Below the pieces are notes generated by a model. It did no database searches and had not been told where the DNA came from. It saw only the letters and a program-made list of their open reading frames with translations. A program made the position numbers and the translations under genes. Shown here piece by piece: positions 35,201 through 43,683 of a stretch of DNA of 64,000 nt. Source of the stretch: Deltaproteobacteria bacterium (GTDB taxonomy: Bacteria; Myxococcota_A; UBA796; CAJQPC01); contig JADKFE010000003.1 in the NCBI GenBank assembly GCA_016717595.1, positions 124,001 through 188,000 on the forward strand, given 5' to 3'. Position 1 is the stretch's first letter. Every line of letters begins with the position of its first letter.

Positions 35201-37585
35201 GTGGCCCAAGGCCTCTTGCGGACGTTGCCCCAGATCCTCGCCGAGCGGGTGCGCCCGCTCACCTCCGCCCCGCCTGTCGGGGCGTTTGTGCTCGTGTGGT
35301 GTCGGTGCGCGCTGCGGGGGCACGAGAACCCCGTGATCGACGTGGCCTTGGCCGCCGGGGACACCCTCGGCCTGCCGGTGTTTGTTTATCAGGGCCTCTC
35401 CGAGCGCCACCCGTTCATGAACGACCGCCACGCCACCTTCATGTTGGAGTGTGCGCGGGACCTGCACGCGGAGCTGGCGGCGCGGGGCATCGGCAGCGCG
35501 CTGCACGTCGAGCGGCCGGGTCACCGCGGCCCCCACCTGATCACCTTGGGCCAAGAAGCGGCCTTGATCGTCGTAGACGAGTGTCCGGTGCCGCCGCTGC
35601 GCCAGTGGACCGACGCCTTGGCCCGGCAGGTCACCGCCCCCGTCTGGGCCGTAGACGCCGCCAACGTCGTGCCGTCGCCCCTCGTCCCAAAAGGGGTTGA
35701 CCGCGCGTTCAGCTTCCGCGAGCGCACCGCCGCCTTACGCGCCGAGCGGCTGCGCCGCCCATGGGCAGATCACCCCGTTCACCGTCCGAGCTTCACCCCA
35801 GACCTGCCGTTCATCCCGGTGAACCCGGCGGAGCTGGACATCCCGAGCTTGGTGGCGGCCTGCGACATTGATCACAGCGTCGGCCCCGTCTTCGACACCC
35901 CTGGAGGCGCCCGGGCGGGCTATGCGCGCTGGGAGCAGTTCAAACGCCGGGGCCTCGCGCGTTACCATCGAGACCGTGACGACCCCACCCTCGACGGCGT
36001 GAGCCGCCTCTCGGCCTACCTGCACTACGGGGCGGTCTCCCCCCTGCGTGTCGCTCGGGAGGCCGCAGAGCTCGGCGGAGAGGGCCCTGAGAAGTTCTTG
36101 GACGAGCTGCTCATCTGGCGTGAGCTGGCGGCGAGCTTCTGCGCCAGCACGCCAGACGTAGAGGCGCTCGACGCCTTGCCCGCCTGGGCCCAGGCCACCC
36201 TACGCCGCCACGCCCAAGATCCCCGGCCCCAGCTCATCTCCCCAGAGCGCCTCGCCCGCGGACGCAGCGGCGATGCGCTGTGGGATCTCGCCCAACAGAG
36301 CCTCGTGGTGCACGGCGAGCTGCACAACAACCTGCGCATGACCTGGGGAAAGGCGCTCCTTCAGTGGACCCCCAGCCCAGAGGCGGCGCTCGAACAGCTC
36401 ATTGAGCTCAACCACCGCTACGCCTTAGACGGCCGCGACCCCAGCTCAACCGGCGGCCTCTTGTGGTGCCTGGGGCTGTTTGACCGCCCGTTTCAGCCCG
36501 AGGCCCCGGTGCTCGGCGAGGTGAGGCCCCGCCCGTTGGCGCAGCACACCGCGCGTGTGGATCTGCCGCGACTTCGCCAGCGGGTCTCGCGCCCCCGGAC
36601 GGTGTTTTTGCCGCGGGTGGCGGTCATCGGCGCGGGCGTCGCGGGGCTGGCCTGCGCGCGCACGCTCCACGATCACGGCCTGCCCGTCGTCGTGTTCGAC
36701 AAGGCCCGAGGCCCCGGCGGGCGCGTCTCCACGCGGCGGGCTGAAGGGGGCGGCTTTGACCACGGCGCGCTCTACTTCACCGCCCGAGATCCTCGTTTTC
36801 GCCGGGTGGTGGAGAGCTGGATCGCCGACGGCCTCGTCGCCCCCTGGGAGGGCCGCTTCGTGCGCCTCAAGGCCGGCGGTGAGTCGAGCGCCGACCTGCT
36901 CCAGACCGAGCGGTTTGTCGGCGTAGACCGCATGAGCGCCATCCCCAAACACCTCGCGACCGAGCTTGAGCTCGTCCCCAACCTGCGCGTCACCACGCTT
37001 CACCACGACGGGCGGCGCTTCGCCCTGATCGACGAGGCCGGGGGTGTGCGAGAGGGCTTTGATGTGGTCGTGGTCGCTGTGCCCGCGCCCCAGGCCGCGC
37101 CGCTCTTGGTGTTGAGCCCCGCCCTCGCCGCCCGAGCCGCCGAGGCCCGCCTCGACCCCTGCCAGGCCGTCATGCTGCGCCTCGGCGCGCCCCTTGAGCT
37201 GGGCTTTGACGCCGCCCGCGTCGAGGGCTCGCCCTTGGGCTACGCCGCGCGGGACTCCAGCAAGCCCGGTCGCGCCCCCGGAGAACGTTGGGTGCTTCAC
37301 GGCGCCCGGGCCTGGAGCGCGGCGCACTTAGAAGACTCCCCGGAGCTCGTCATCTCCTCGCTTGTTGGGGCCTTCTCGGAGCTCACCGGCGCCGAGGTTC
37401 ACCCCGTCGAGGCCACGGCGCACCGCTGGCGCTACGCCTTGGCGGCGGGGCCCTTCGGGGAGGCCGCGCTGTGGGACAACACCCTCGGCCTCGGCGCCTG
37501 CGGCGACTGGTGCGTCGGGCCCCGCGTCGAGGCGGCGTACTTGAGCGGCGTCGCCATGGCCGGCCGCGTCTTGGGCCGTCGATGA
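35201..37585 (+). CDS. Class II CPD photolyase fused to a renalase-like FAD oxidoreductase
   Basis: Residues 1 to about 450 form a class II photolyase: an antenna-fold N-terminus (FVLVWCRCALRGHEN), then HGELHNNLRMTWGKALLQWT and RYALDGRDPSSTGGLLWCLG, the FAD and lesion-binding signature of class II enzymes. From about residue 470 a second domain begins with VAVIGAGVAGLACARTL (dinucleotide fold) and GPGGRVSTRR, then FDHGALYFTARD, matching renalase-like FAD-dependent oxidoreductases. The whole chain is 794 residues. GTG start with GAGAGAGGA upstream. Photolyase repairs UV cyclobutane dimers with light. A flavin reductase partner in the same chain is unusual. The DUF2256 gene overlaps its stop (ATGA). 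Confidence 0.87.
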   Translation: MAQGLLRTLPQILAERVRPLTSAPPVGAFVLVWCRCALRGHENPVIDVALAAGDTLGLPVFVYQGLSERHPFMNDRHATFMLECARDLHAELAARGIGSALHVERPGHRGPHLITLGQEAALIVVDECPVPPLRQWTDALARQVTAPVWAVDAANVVPSPLVPKGVDRAFSFRERTAALRAERLRRPWADHPVHRPSFTPDLPFIPVNPAELDIPSLVAACDIDHSVGPVFDTPGGARAGYARWEQFKRRGLARYHRDRDDPTLDGVSRLSAYLHYGAVSPLRVAREAAELGGEGPEKFLDELLIWRELAASFCASTPDVEALDALPAWAQATLRRHAQDPRPQLISPERLARGRSGDALWDLAQQSLVVHGELHNNLRMTWGKALLQWTPSPEAALEQLIELNHRYALDGRDPSSTGGLLWCLGLFDRPFQPEAPVLGEVRPRPLAQHTARVDLPRLRQRVSRPRTVFLPRVAVIGAGVAGLACARTLHDHGLPVVVFDKARGPGGRVSTRRAEGGGFDHGALYFTARDPRFRRVVESWIADGLVAPWEGRFVRLKAGGESSADLLQTERFVGVDRMSAIPKHLATELELVPNLRVTTLHHDGRRFALIDEAGGVREGFDVVVVAVPAPQAAPLLVLSPALAARAAEARLDPCQAVMLRLGAPLELGFDAARVEGSPLGYAARDSSKPGRAPGERWVLHGARAWSAAHLEDSPELVISSLVGAFSELTGAEVHPVEATAHRWRYALAAGPFGEAALWDNTLGLGACGDWCVGPRVEAAYLSGVAMAGRVLGRR

Positions 37586-37782
37586 GCCGCGGCCACCGCC
37601 CGCCGTCTGAGCGCCCCGAGAAGATCTGCGCCGTCTGTGGCCGCCCCTTCTCTTGGCGCAAACGCTGGGAGAAGGTCTGGGACGAGGTTCGCTACTGCTC
37701 CGACGCTTGCCGCCGCCGTCGAGGGGGCCGCGAGGGCGGAGCTCAGGGCGCCGGCGCGGGCGGCGCGTCCAAGGGCCAGTAG
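37582..37782 (+). CDS. DUF2256 zinc-ribbon-like small protein
   Basis: A 66-residue protein with ICAVCGRPFSWRKRWEKVW and VRYCSDACRRRR: two Cys pairs around the WRK...W segment define DUF2256, a small putative zinc-binding family. The tail is low-complexity. ATG overlaps the photolyase-fusion stop, implying coupled translation. My recollection is that DUF2256 genes often sit beside photolyase or cryptochrome genes, so a helper role in that pathway is possible but unproven. The 3' end overlaps the convergent membrane-protein gene by 40 bases. Confidence 0.8.
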   Translation: MSRGHRPPSERPEKICAVCGRPFSWRKRWEKVWDEVRYCSDACRRRRGGREGGAQGAGAGGASKGQ

Positions 37783-38189
37783 CGGTCGGGGCGGCCCAAG
37801 GTGAGGGTGGTGAGCATCAGCACCAGCACGGTCACGGCGAGCTTCTGGGGCGACTGGGGGCCCACGGCGAAGCTGAGCACGGTCAACACGCCGAGCACGG
37901 GCACCATCGTCAGCGCCACACACCACCACGCCCAGGGCTCACCCCGGGCGAAGGGGCCGCGGCTGAGCAGCGCCAGCATGACGCTGAGCGAGATGAACTC
38001 GATCCCGGCGAGGTGTAAGAAGTTGAGCAAAAGCTCATGTGTCCTCCCGGGGAGCTCGGACACCTGCACCCCGATGAAGGCCTCGTGATAGCCGAGGATG
38101 CTCGACGTCGTCGCGTAACGAAGGCCCACGAGGAGGCACAAGGTGGCCACCACACGCAACAACATCACCGACAGAGTCTTTGGGTTCAC
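37743..38189 (-). CDS. Hypothetical four-helix membrane protein
   Basis: The protein has 148 residues with four hydrophobic helices: around residues 7-26, 48-70, 83-103 and 110-130. A short extracytoplasmic region contains YHEAFIGVQVSELPGRTHELL. I do not recognise a family; it resembles small DUF4345-like membrane proteins only in general layout. It is convergent with the DUF2256 gene and overlaps it by 40 bases at the 3' ends. It lies 78 bases downstream of the methyltransferase-like gene on the same strand. Confidence 0.65.
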   Translation of the reverse strand: MNPKTLSVMLLRVVATLCLLVGLRYATTSSILGYHEAFIGVQVSELPGRTHELLLNFLHLAGIEFISLSVMLALLSRGPFARGEPWAWWCVALTMVPVLGVLTVLSFAVGPQSPQKLAVTVLVLMLTTLTLGRPDRYWPLDAPPAPAP

Positions 38190-38267
38190 GTACGCGTCTC
38201 CTTGAGATCGGCCACGAGCTCAGCGCCATCGCGCTGACGCGCTCTCGCTAACCTGCGCTGCAACCGA

Positions 38268-38894
38268 TCACCAGAGGTAGGGGATCCACAGCGCGCTCCG
38301 TGCGCGCCACTCCGCGAACTCTGGGTACCGTGAGAGGGATCGGTCCTTCTTCTTCATGTTGGGCACCCAGACAAACGCCACCATGATCCCCAAGGCGACG
38401 AAGGGCGCGGGGTGCATCGCGAGGCTTGAGAACCCCGCGTAGATGAGCAGCTCACCGAGGTAGTTTGGGTTGCGTAACCGCGCCCAGAGGCCGTCTGTGA
38501 GCAGGGTGCCCGGGCGGGTCTGTAGGTGCATGTGTTTCTGCATGTCCGAGGCGAAGTGCAAAAACACGCCCAGGGTGAAGGTGAGGGTGGCGACGCCCAC
38601 CAGCCACGGAGGCGCGGCGAGATCCCGCGAGGTGATGAGCCACGGGCTCACCCAGTACAAGCTCAGCGCGCCCCAGATCGTGAGGCCCCAAGGCACCCCG
38701 CACGGCGCCTCCCACTGCGAGTCGGGGAAGGACCGGGACTTGAGCGCCCAGAGCACGCCGTAGCCGCCGTGCAGGCCCAGATAAAGCCAGGCGGTGGCGT
38801 TGTCCCAGGCGTCGTAAGCCGCCATCAGGCCTAAGGTGGCCAGACCGGTGGCGAGCTTGTGGCTGTCGATGAAGTGGCGTTGGCGAAGCTGCAT
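38268..38894 (-). CDS. Isoprenylcysteine methyltransferase/DUF1295-like membrane protein
   Basis: About six membrane helices are followed by the typical C-terminal signature: GTLLTDGLWARLRNPNYLGE, then a hydrophobic segment, then KKKDRSLSRYPEFAEWRARS. This is the pattern of the ICMT, steroid 5-alpha-reductase and DUF1295 superfamily, which uses SAM or NADPH and an in-membrane substrate. The DUF1295 branch (208 residues, RNPNYLGE) is most likely, but its substrate is unknown. Nine bases separate it from the upstream alpha/beta hydrolase gene, suggesting cotranscription. Confidence 0.8.
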   Translation of the reverse strand: MQLRQRHFIDSHKLATGLATLGLMAAYDAWDNATAWLYLGLHGGYGVLWALKSRSFPDSQWEAPCGVPWGLTIWGALSLYWVSPWLITSRDLAAPPWLVGVATLTFTLGVFLHFASDMQKHMHLQTRPGTLLTDGLWARLRNPNYLGELLIYAGFSSLAMHPAPFVALGIMVAFVWVPNMKKKDRSLSRYPEFAEWRARSALWIPYLW

Positions 38895-38903
38895 TCGCGC
38901 ATC

Positions 38904-39740
38904 TTACACCGTCGCGGCGCGGCCTATCTTCAGCGCGTCCCGCACAAAGGCCTCGACCACCCGCTCCGCCTCAGGGTCTAAGAGCAGGTCGCTGTTGTGA
39001 TCTCCACCACGCACGACGTGCAGCCGGGCGTTGGGCGCGCACGCCGCCAAGGTCTCGCCCTGCGCCAGAGGGATTCGTTCGTCTTGGTCGCCATGCACGA
39101 TGAGGGTGGGGCAGAGGAGCCTCGGCGCCTTGGCCGCGGACTCAAACCGCGTCGCCATCAGGTATCGGGCGGGCAGCCCCGGCCACTCGTGCTCGGCCAC
39201 CCGCCAGACCTCAGAGAAGCTCGACTCGATGATGAGCGCGGCGGGCTGCTCGTCCGGCGGCAGGCGGCTCACGAGGCTGATGGCGACGCCGCCGCCCAAG
39301 GATTTGCCGAACACCACGAGATCTTTGGCCGCGTGGTGGCGCCTGGCCTCGGCCCAGGCCGTCTGGGCGTCGATGTTCAGCCCATCCTCGCTCGGGTGGC
39401 CCTCGCTGCCGGGATACCCGCGGTAGCTGGGGTGCAAGACGCCCAGGCCCCAGGCCAAGAACCGCGTGTACCGCGTCGGGCGCTGCCCTGGACAAGATCC
39501 GTTCCCAGAGAACAGGACCACGAGCTTGGGTCGTTCAAGCCCAGCGCCGAGCGCGCGCAGGCGCAGGCCGTCGGCGGTGGTCAAGGTGAGCGGCGTCGCC
39601 CCGGCCGCGGCGATGAGCGCGTCCAGCTCGGCGGTGTTGAGCTTGGGCGGCTTGTAGATCAGGCGCGGCTCGGCCAAGCGCAGCGCGAGCACGCCCAGCG
39701 CGACGAACAACAAGGGCGTGAGCAGGAGAAGGGGACTCAT
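38904..39740 (-). CDS. Membrane-anchored alpha/beta hydrolase
   Basis: An N-terminal hydrophobic helix (MSPLLLLTPLLFVALGVLAL) probably anchors the enzyme. The fold follows with an oxyanion region LVVLFSGNGSC, the nucleophile elbow GKSLGGG (catalytic Ser), Asp in IVHGDQDERIP and His in GGDHNS. This resembles ABHD13-like hydrolases of the S33 type. The ATG chosen has a G-rich box close upstream; an earlier in-frame ATG would add 36 unconserved residues. The substrate is unknown, probably an ester or lipid. The 155-base gap to the dihydroorotase gene holds nothing recognisable. Confidence 0.85.
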   Translation of the reverse strand: MSPLLLLTPLLFVALGVLALRLAEPRLIYKPPKLNTAELDALIAAAGATPLTLTTADGLRLRALGAGLERPKLVVLFSGNGSCPGQRPTRYTRFLAWGLGVLHPSYRGYPGSEGHPSEDGLNIDAQTAWAEARRHHAAKDLVVFGKSLGGGVAISLVSRLPPDEQPAALIIESSFSEVWRVAEHEWPGLPARYLMATRFESAAKAPRLLCPTLIVHGDQDERIPLAQGETLAACAPNARLHVVRGGDHNSDLLLDPEAERVVEAFVRDALKIGRAATV

Positions 39741-39895
39741 CCCCCGCAGGATAGCGGCTCGCGGCGCCATGGCGTGGTCATGGGCGCGGGATTGTGGAGA
39801 GAGGCCACCCGATGACGCCGTGAGACCCGTCCGTCCGCGCGCGCTCAAGAGGAGCGGCCCGGCGCCGCGCGCCCCTGTCGCCGCGGTGCGTCAGG

Positions 39896-41236
39896 TCAAC
39901 CGTTGAGCGTGTCCCAGAACCTCGCCGGGGCCCCCGCTGGCGGGCCACGCAGCGCGCCGTCCTGCATCACCACACGCCCTCCGACCACCGTGGCCATCGG
40001 CCAGCCGGTGACGGCGTGGCCATCGTACGGGGTCCAGCCCGCGCGGCTCGCCTGCTGGGCGTTCGTGATCGTGCGTTTGGCGTTGAGGTCCACCAAGGTG
40101 AGATCGGCGTCATACCCCAGGGTGAGGCGGCCTTTTCCGGCGAGGTTGTACACCCGCGCCGGGCCGTGGCACACCAGCTCAACGACGTGCTGCAGGCTCA
40201 GCCGCCCCTGGTGAACCCAGTCCAGGAGCAGCGGCACCAGGGTTTGAACGCCGGTCATGCCCGAGGGGCTCTTGGGGTAGGCCTGGGCCTTCTCGGCCAA
40301 GGTGTGCGGGGCGTGGTCGGTGCCGATGACGTCTACGACGCCGTCCCGAAGGGCGGCCCACAAGGCCTCGCGGTGATGCGCCTCACGGATCGGCGGGTTC
40401 ATCTGGGCCAAGGTGCCGAGGCGCTCGTAACACTCGGGGGCGGCGAAGAAGAGGTGCTGCGGGGTGACCTCCACCGTGGCGATGTCTTTGTGCGCGGCGA
40501 GCAGGGCCATCTCTTCGCCGGTGGTGACGTGCAGCACATGCACCGCGCGGCCCGTCTCCCGGGCGAGGCGCAGGAGGTTCGTGGTGGAGCGGATCGCCGT
40601 CTCGGCGTCGCGCCAATGGGGGTGCATGCTCACGTTGACGTCGGGGGCGTCCAGGAGCGCGCGCCGCTCACGCAGCCGGGGCTCATCTTCGCTGTGAACC
40701 GCCACGCGCCGACGACCCGATCGCAGCGCCCGCTTGAGCACGGCGAGGTCGTCCACGAGCAGATCCCCGGTGGAGCTGCCCATAAACACCTTCACGCCGC
40801 AGCAGCCCGGCGCGCGCTCCCACTGCCCGAGCTGATCGGCGTTCTCGGGGCTCGCGCCCAGAAAAAACGCGAAGTTTGTCCAGGCCCGGCCCGTGGCCCG
40901 CGCCACCTTGTCGGCCAAGGCCTCGGGGGTGGTGGTCGAGGGCTTGGTGTTCGGCATCTCAAACACCGTGGTGACCCCGCCCAAGGCCGCGGCGGCGGTG
41001 CCGGTCTGGAGATCCTCCTTGTGCTCTAAGCCCGGCTCACGAAAATGAACCTGGGTGTCGATGACGCCGGGCAGCACATGCAGGCCCCGGGCGTCGAGGC
41101 GCTCGACGGCGTCGGATCCCCCAAGATCCCCGAAGGCGACGATCTTTCCGTCCCGCGCGCCGACGTCCACACGCGCGGGCCCGGCGGGGGTGAGGCAGGT
41201 GCCGCCGAGGACGACCAGATCAAAGGGGGTGCTCAT
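39896..41236 (-). CDS. pyrC: Dihydroorotase (PyrC/AllB-type amidohydrolase)
   Basis: Motifs of the class I dihydroorotase group: GVIDTQVHFREPGLEHKED (metal-binding HxR), GGVTTVFEMPNTKPST, KVFMGSSTGDLL, HVLHVTTGEEM and the Asp in DVIGTDHAPHTLAEK. The enzyme interconverts carbamoyl-aspartate and dihydroorotate in pyrimidine synthesis. At 446 residues it is typical. An allantoinase or other cyclic amidase of the same branch cannot be excluded because no pyr gene is nearby. The two cyclic-nucleotide-binding-fold genes lie 51 bases upstream on the same strand and may be cotranscribed. Confidence 0.85.
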   Translation of the reverse strand: MSTPFDLVVLGGTCLTPAGPARVDVGARDGKIVAFGDLGGSDAVERLDARGLHVLPGVIDTQVHFREPGLEHKEDLQTGTAAAALGGVTTVFEMPNTKPSTTTPEALADKVARATGRAWTNFAFFLGASPENADQLGQWERAPGCCGVKVFMGSSTGDLLVDDLAVLKRALRSGRRRVAVHSEDEPRLRERRALLDAPDVNVSMHPHWRDAETAIRSTTNLLRLARETGRAVHVLHVTTGEEMALLAAHKDIATVEVTPQHLFFAAPECYERLGTLAQMNPPIREAHHREALWAALRDGVVDVIGTDHAPHTLAEKAQAYPKSPSGMTGVQTLVPLLLDWVHQGRLSLQHVVELVCHGPARVYNLAGKGRLTLGYDADLTLVDLNAKRTITNAQQASRAGWTPYDGHAVTGWPMATVVGGRVVMQDGALRGPPAGAPARFWDTLNG

Positions 41237-41287
41237 CAGGCGCTCCAGGTGGGGGAGGCCGATGAACGTATCCCGAATCGACGGCGC

Positions 41288-41806
41288 TCAGCCTGTGGGC
41301 TCGATCAGGCGCTCGGCCTTAAACAAGGCGCGCTCGACGACGGGGTCTTCCGGCGTCGGGAAGCCCGGCAGGTCGAGGAGCTCGATGAGCTTTCTGTGGG
41401 CCGAGCGCAGCTCATGCACCGTGGCCAGGGCGAGCTGAAAATGCAGGCGCGCCGCGGCGTCCCCTTGGGCGTCCCAGAGCTTCTGGAAGGTGACGGAGTC
41501 GAGGATCGCCACCTCGCCGTCCTCCAGGGCCCGCAGCGTCGCCGTGCGCGGGCCGGGATCGATCAGCGAGATGAGCCCGACCACCCGGCCTGTGCCCACG
41601 TCGGCGAGGTGCACCTCTTCGCCCGTCTCGTCCTGAATCAGCTCAAAGAGCCCGTCGAGCACGACGATGATGGCGTCGCCGGGATCCCCCTGGCGAAAGA
41701 GCTGCTCACCGGCCGTCACGCTGCGCCGGGTGAACACCGAGGCGATGGACTGGGCGATGTGGGGCTCTAAACCCCGGAAGATCGGCACATCCACCAGCTC
41801 CATCAT
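41288..41806 (-). CDS. Cyclic-nucleotide-binding-fold protein, likely non-binding
   Basis: The first 130 residues form a cNMP-binding beta-roll: VTAGEQLFRQGDPGDAIIVVLDG, then VGLISLIDPGPRTATLRA, where the phosphate-binding cassette should be. The usual Glu of FGE is replaced (VGL), so binding of cAMP or cGMP is doubtful, although the Arg remains. A helical tail of 40 residues follows, with no DNA-binding domain. It overlaps the upstream gene of the same fold by four bases. The pair probably forms one functional unit, perhaps a dimer. Confidence 0.75.
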   Translation of the reverse strand: MMELVDVPIFRGLEPHIAQSIASVFTRRSVTAGEQLFRQGDPGDAIIVVLDGLFELIQDETGEEVHLADVGTGRVVGLISLIDPGPRTATLRALEDGEVAILDSVTFQKLWDAQGDAAARLHFQLALATVHELRSAHRKLIELLDLPGFPTPEDPVVERALFKAERLIEPTG

Positions 41807-42345
41807 GGGGCACGTCCGATGAGCGGGAGGTCGGCGAGGCGGGCGCTCAAGTCTACGCCGGGGCGCTGCACGTCATGGGCCAGGGCGATGCGGGCGTCGA
41901 TCTGGCGCAGGCGGCGGCAGATGCGCAGGGTGATCGTACGAAGCAGGGCCTCTGCCGCGGGATCCCGCTCGTTGAGGAGCTGCCGGTATTGGGCGCGCCG
42001 CAGCACGAGCAGCTCAGCCTCACGCTCGGCGACGGCGCTGCCGGAGCGCGGCGCGGGGGAGATCAGCGCCATCTCCCCGAACACGTCGCCGGGGCCCGCG
42101 CGGTCGAGCTCGACGACGCGGCCGTCGTCTAAGGCGCGGCGCACGGTGATCTCGCCGACGAGCACGATCCAGAGGGTGTCGCCAGACTCCCCCTGCGCGT
42201 AGAGCGTCGTGCCCGGCGAGGCCGAGAGGTGAGTGAGCTGGGAGAGGAACGCTCGGCGTCCCGCCGGCGGCACTCCCGCGAAGAGCGCGCCCGTCAAGAC
42301 CTCATCAGGGAGGTCCGGCGCGTCGTCGGACGTGAATCGGAACAT
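41803..42345 (-). CDS. Cyclic-nucleotide-binding-fold protein
   Basis: A beta-roll with PGTTLYAQGESGDTLWIVLVGE and the phosphate-binding cassette FGEMALISPAPRSGSAVA, retaining both the Glu and the Arg used to bind cyclic nucleotides. The C-terminal helices (RICRRLRQIDARIA) do not form a helix-turn-helix, so it is not a CRP-type regulator. It has 180 residues. Its stop overlaps the start of the paralogue downstream. It is a plausible sensor half of a two-protein effector with unknown output. Confidence 0.78.
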   Translation of the reverse strand: MFRFTSDDAPDLPDEVLTGALFAGVPPAGRRAFLSQLTHLSASPGTTLYAQGESGDTLWIVLVGEITVRRALDDGRVVELDRAGPGDVFGEMALISPAPRSGSAVAEREAELLVLRRAQYRQLLNERDPAAEALLRTITLRICRRLRQIDARIALAHDVQRPGVDLSARLADLPLIGRAP

Positions 42346-42578
42346 GCGAGCATCTTACCTCGGTAACGTGAGAAGGGCCTCAAGGGTGCGCCAGTCCCGA
42401 TAACTTTCGGCAGATCACATCCTTAGAAGTTCACCTCAACATTGCTCTTGACGTGTCCACTTTTTTGAGTCAGGATGGACTCGCCCATCGGACCGCGCGT
42501 GTCGTGACCGAGCGGGCCCCCGCCGCTGAGCTGCCGCTGAGCATTCCCGCCGCTGACCCCGCTGCCGCTGAGGTTGAC

Positions 42579-43598
42579 ATGGAGCTGCGCACCGATCGTT
42601 ACCGCCCTGACGGTCCCCCCTACCTTCTCTACGCCTTCTTGGGCGTGTCGTTGGTGGTCAACCTCACGCTCGTGTGGTCGGTCATGCGCGGCGATGACGC
42701 CCCCGAGGCGTCCGTGCTCGCCGCCGAGGCCACCACCGGAGAGGCCGGAGAGGCCGTCGTCGGCGGCATTCAGGCCACCGCCGTCGTGGGCATGAACGAG
42801 AGCACCGCCGGCGCCGCGGGCTACAACGTCGTGCAGTCTGGCGTGGTGCACAGCCTCGCCCGCACCTTCCAGGAGGCCGTGGGGGAGGACGGTGACGCCG
42901 TCGCCGCCGTGTACTCGCGCCTCTTCGTCTGGGATCTCGACCTTCGCCGCGATCTCCAGAAGGGCGACGAGGTGCGCACCGTCTGGCGCCGCACCGAGAC
43001 CGCCGAGATCGAGCTGCCCGTCGCCTGGTTCAAGAGCTCCAAGGCCGGCGTGACGCTCAAGGCCTACCGCTTCAAGGCCCCCGGCGACGCCCACCCCAGC
43101 TACTGGTACCCCGACGGCACCGAGGTGCCCCACCGCCTCGTGAACGGCCCGATCGAGGAGTACATCCAGATCACCGCGCTATTGAAAGATCGTCCCACCC
43201 ACAAGGGCATGGACTTCAAGACCGAGGTCGGCGCGCCGGTGATGACGCCCAAGCCGGGCACGGTCACCCGGGTCAACTGGAACTGGACGGCGAACGGCAA
43301 CTGCGTCGAGGTGCGCTACGCCGACGGTGTGCTCGCCAAGTTCTTGCACCTGGACAAGGTCAACGTGAAAGAGGGCCAGCACGTCGCCGCCGGTGAGGTC
43401 ATCGCCGCCGCGGGCAACACCGGCCGCTCCACGGCGCCGCACCTGCACTACCAGATCGAGCGCGGCGACAAGGTGCTCGACCCCATCGAGTACCACGGCA
43501 CCGTGCGCCGCAAGCTCGATCCCAAGGCCTTGGAGCAGCTCAACCGCGAGATCGCGCGGCTGGACTCGATGTTGGGCGCCCAGGTCTCTAGTCTCTAG
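42579..43598 (+). CDS. M23 family peptidoglycan endopeptidase, membrane-anchored
   Basis: An N-terminal membrane segment (PYLLYAFLGVSLVVNLTLVW) is followed by a linker, an N-terminal domain with SLARTFQEAVGEDGDAVAAVYSRLF (OapA/NlpD-like region), and the LytM domain: HKGMDF (HxxxD zinc ligands) and HLHY. The predicted role is cleavage of peptide cross-links in peptidoglycan or activation of such enzymes in the periplasm. I chose this ATG because it follows TGAGG. A GTG 42 codons upstream gives an odd, low-complexity N-terminus and coincides with a possible TTGACG promoter box at 42448. An intrinsic terminator follows. Confidence 0.88.
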   Translation: MELRTDRYRPDGPPYLLYAFLGVSLVVNLTLVWSVMRGDDAPEASVLAAEATTGEAGEAVVGGIQATAVVGMNESTAGAAGYNVVQSGVVHSLARTFQEAVGEDGDAVAAVYSRLFVWDLDLRRDLQKGDEVRTVWRRTETAEIELPVAWFKSSKAGVTLKAYRFKAPGDAHPSYWYPDGTEVPHRLVNGPIEEYIQITALLKDRPTHKGMDFKTEVGAPVMTPKPGTVTRVNWNWTANGNCVEVRYADGVLAKFLHLDKVNVKEGQHVAAGEVIAAAGNTGRSTAPHLHYQIERGDKVLDPIEYHGTVRRKLDPKALEQLNREIARLDSMLGAQVSSL

Positions 43599-43636
43599 GA
43601 GCCTGATTAGCACGTTAGACCCATCGGTCTACTCTT

Positions 43637-43683
43637 CTCGGGCGTCGTCTCCACAACCGGAGGCGGCGCCCGAGCTGCTTTTT
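43637..43683 (+). terminator. Intrinsic terminator after the M23 gene
   Basis: CTCGGGCG pairs with CGCCCGAG around an inner CTCC/GGAG stem, followed by CTGCTTTTT. It overlaps the last codon of the convergent MYXO-CTERM gene. Confidence 0.85.

Noticed and set aside
41803..41806. Possible frameshift joining the two cyclic-nucleotide-binding-fold genes
   Set aside because: Each encodes a complete domain with its own start; a four-base overlap is normal for coupled genes, so I kept them separate.
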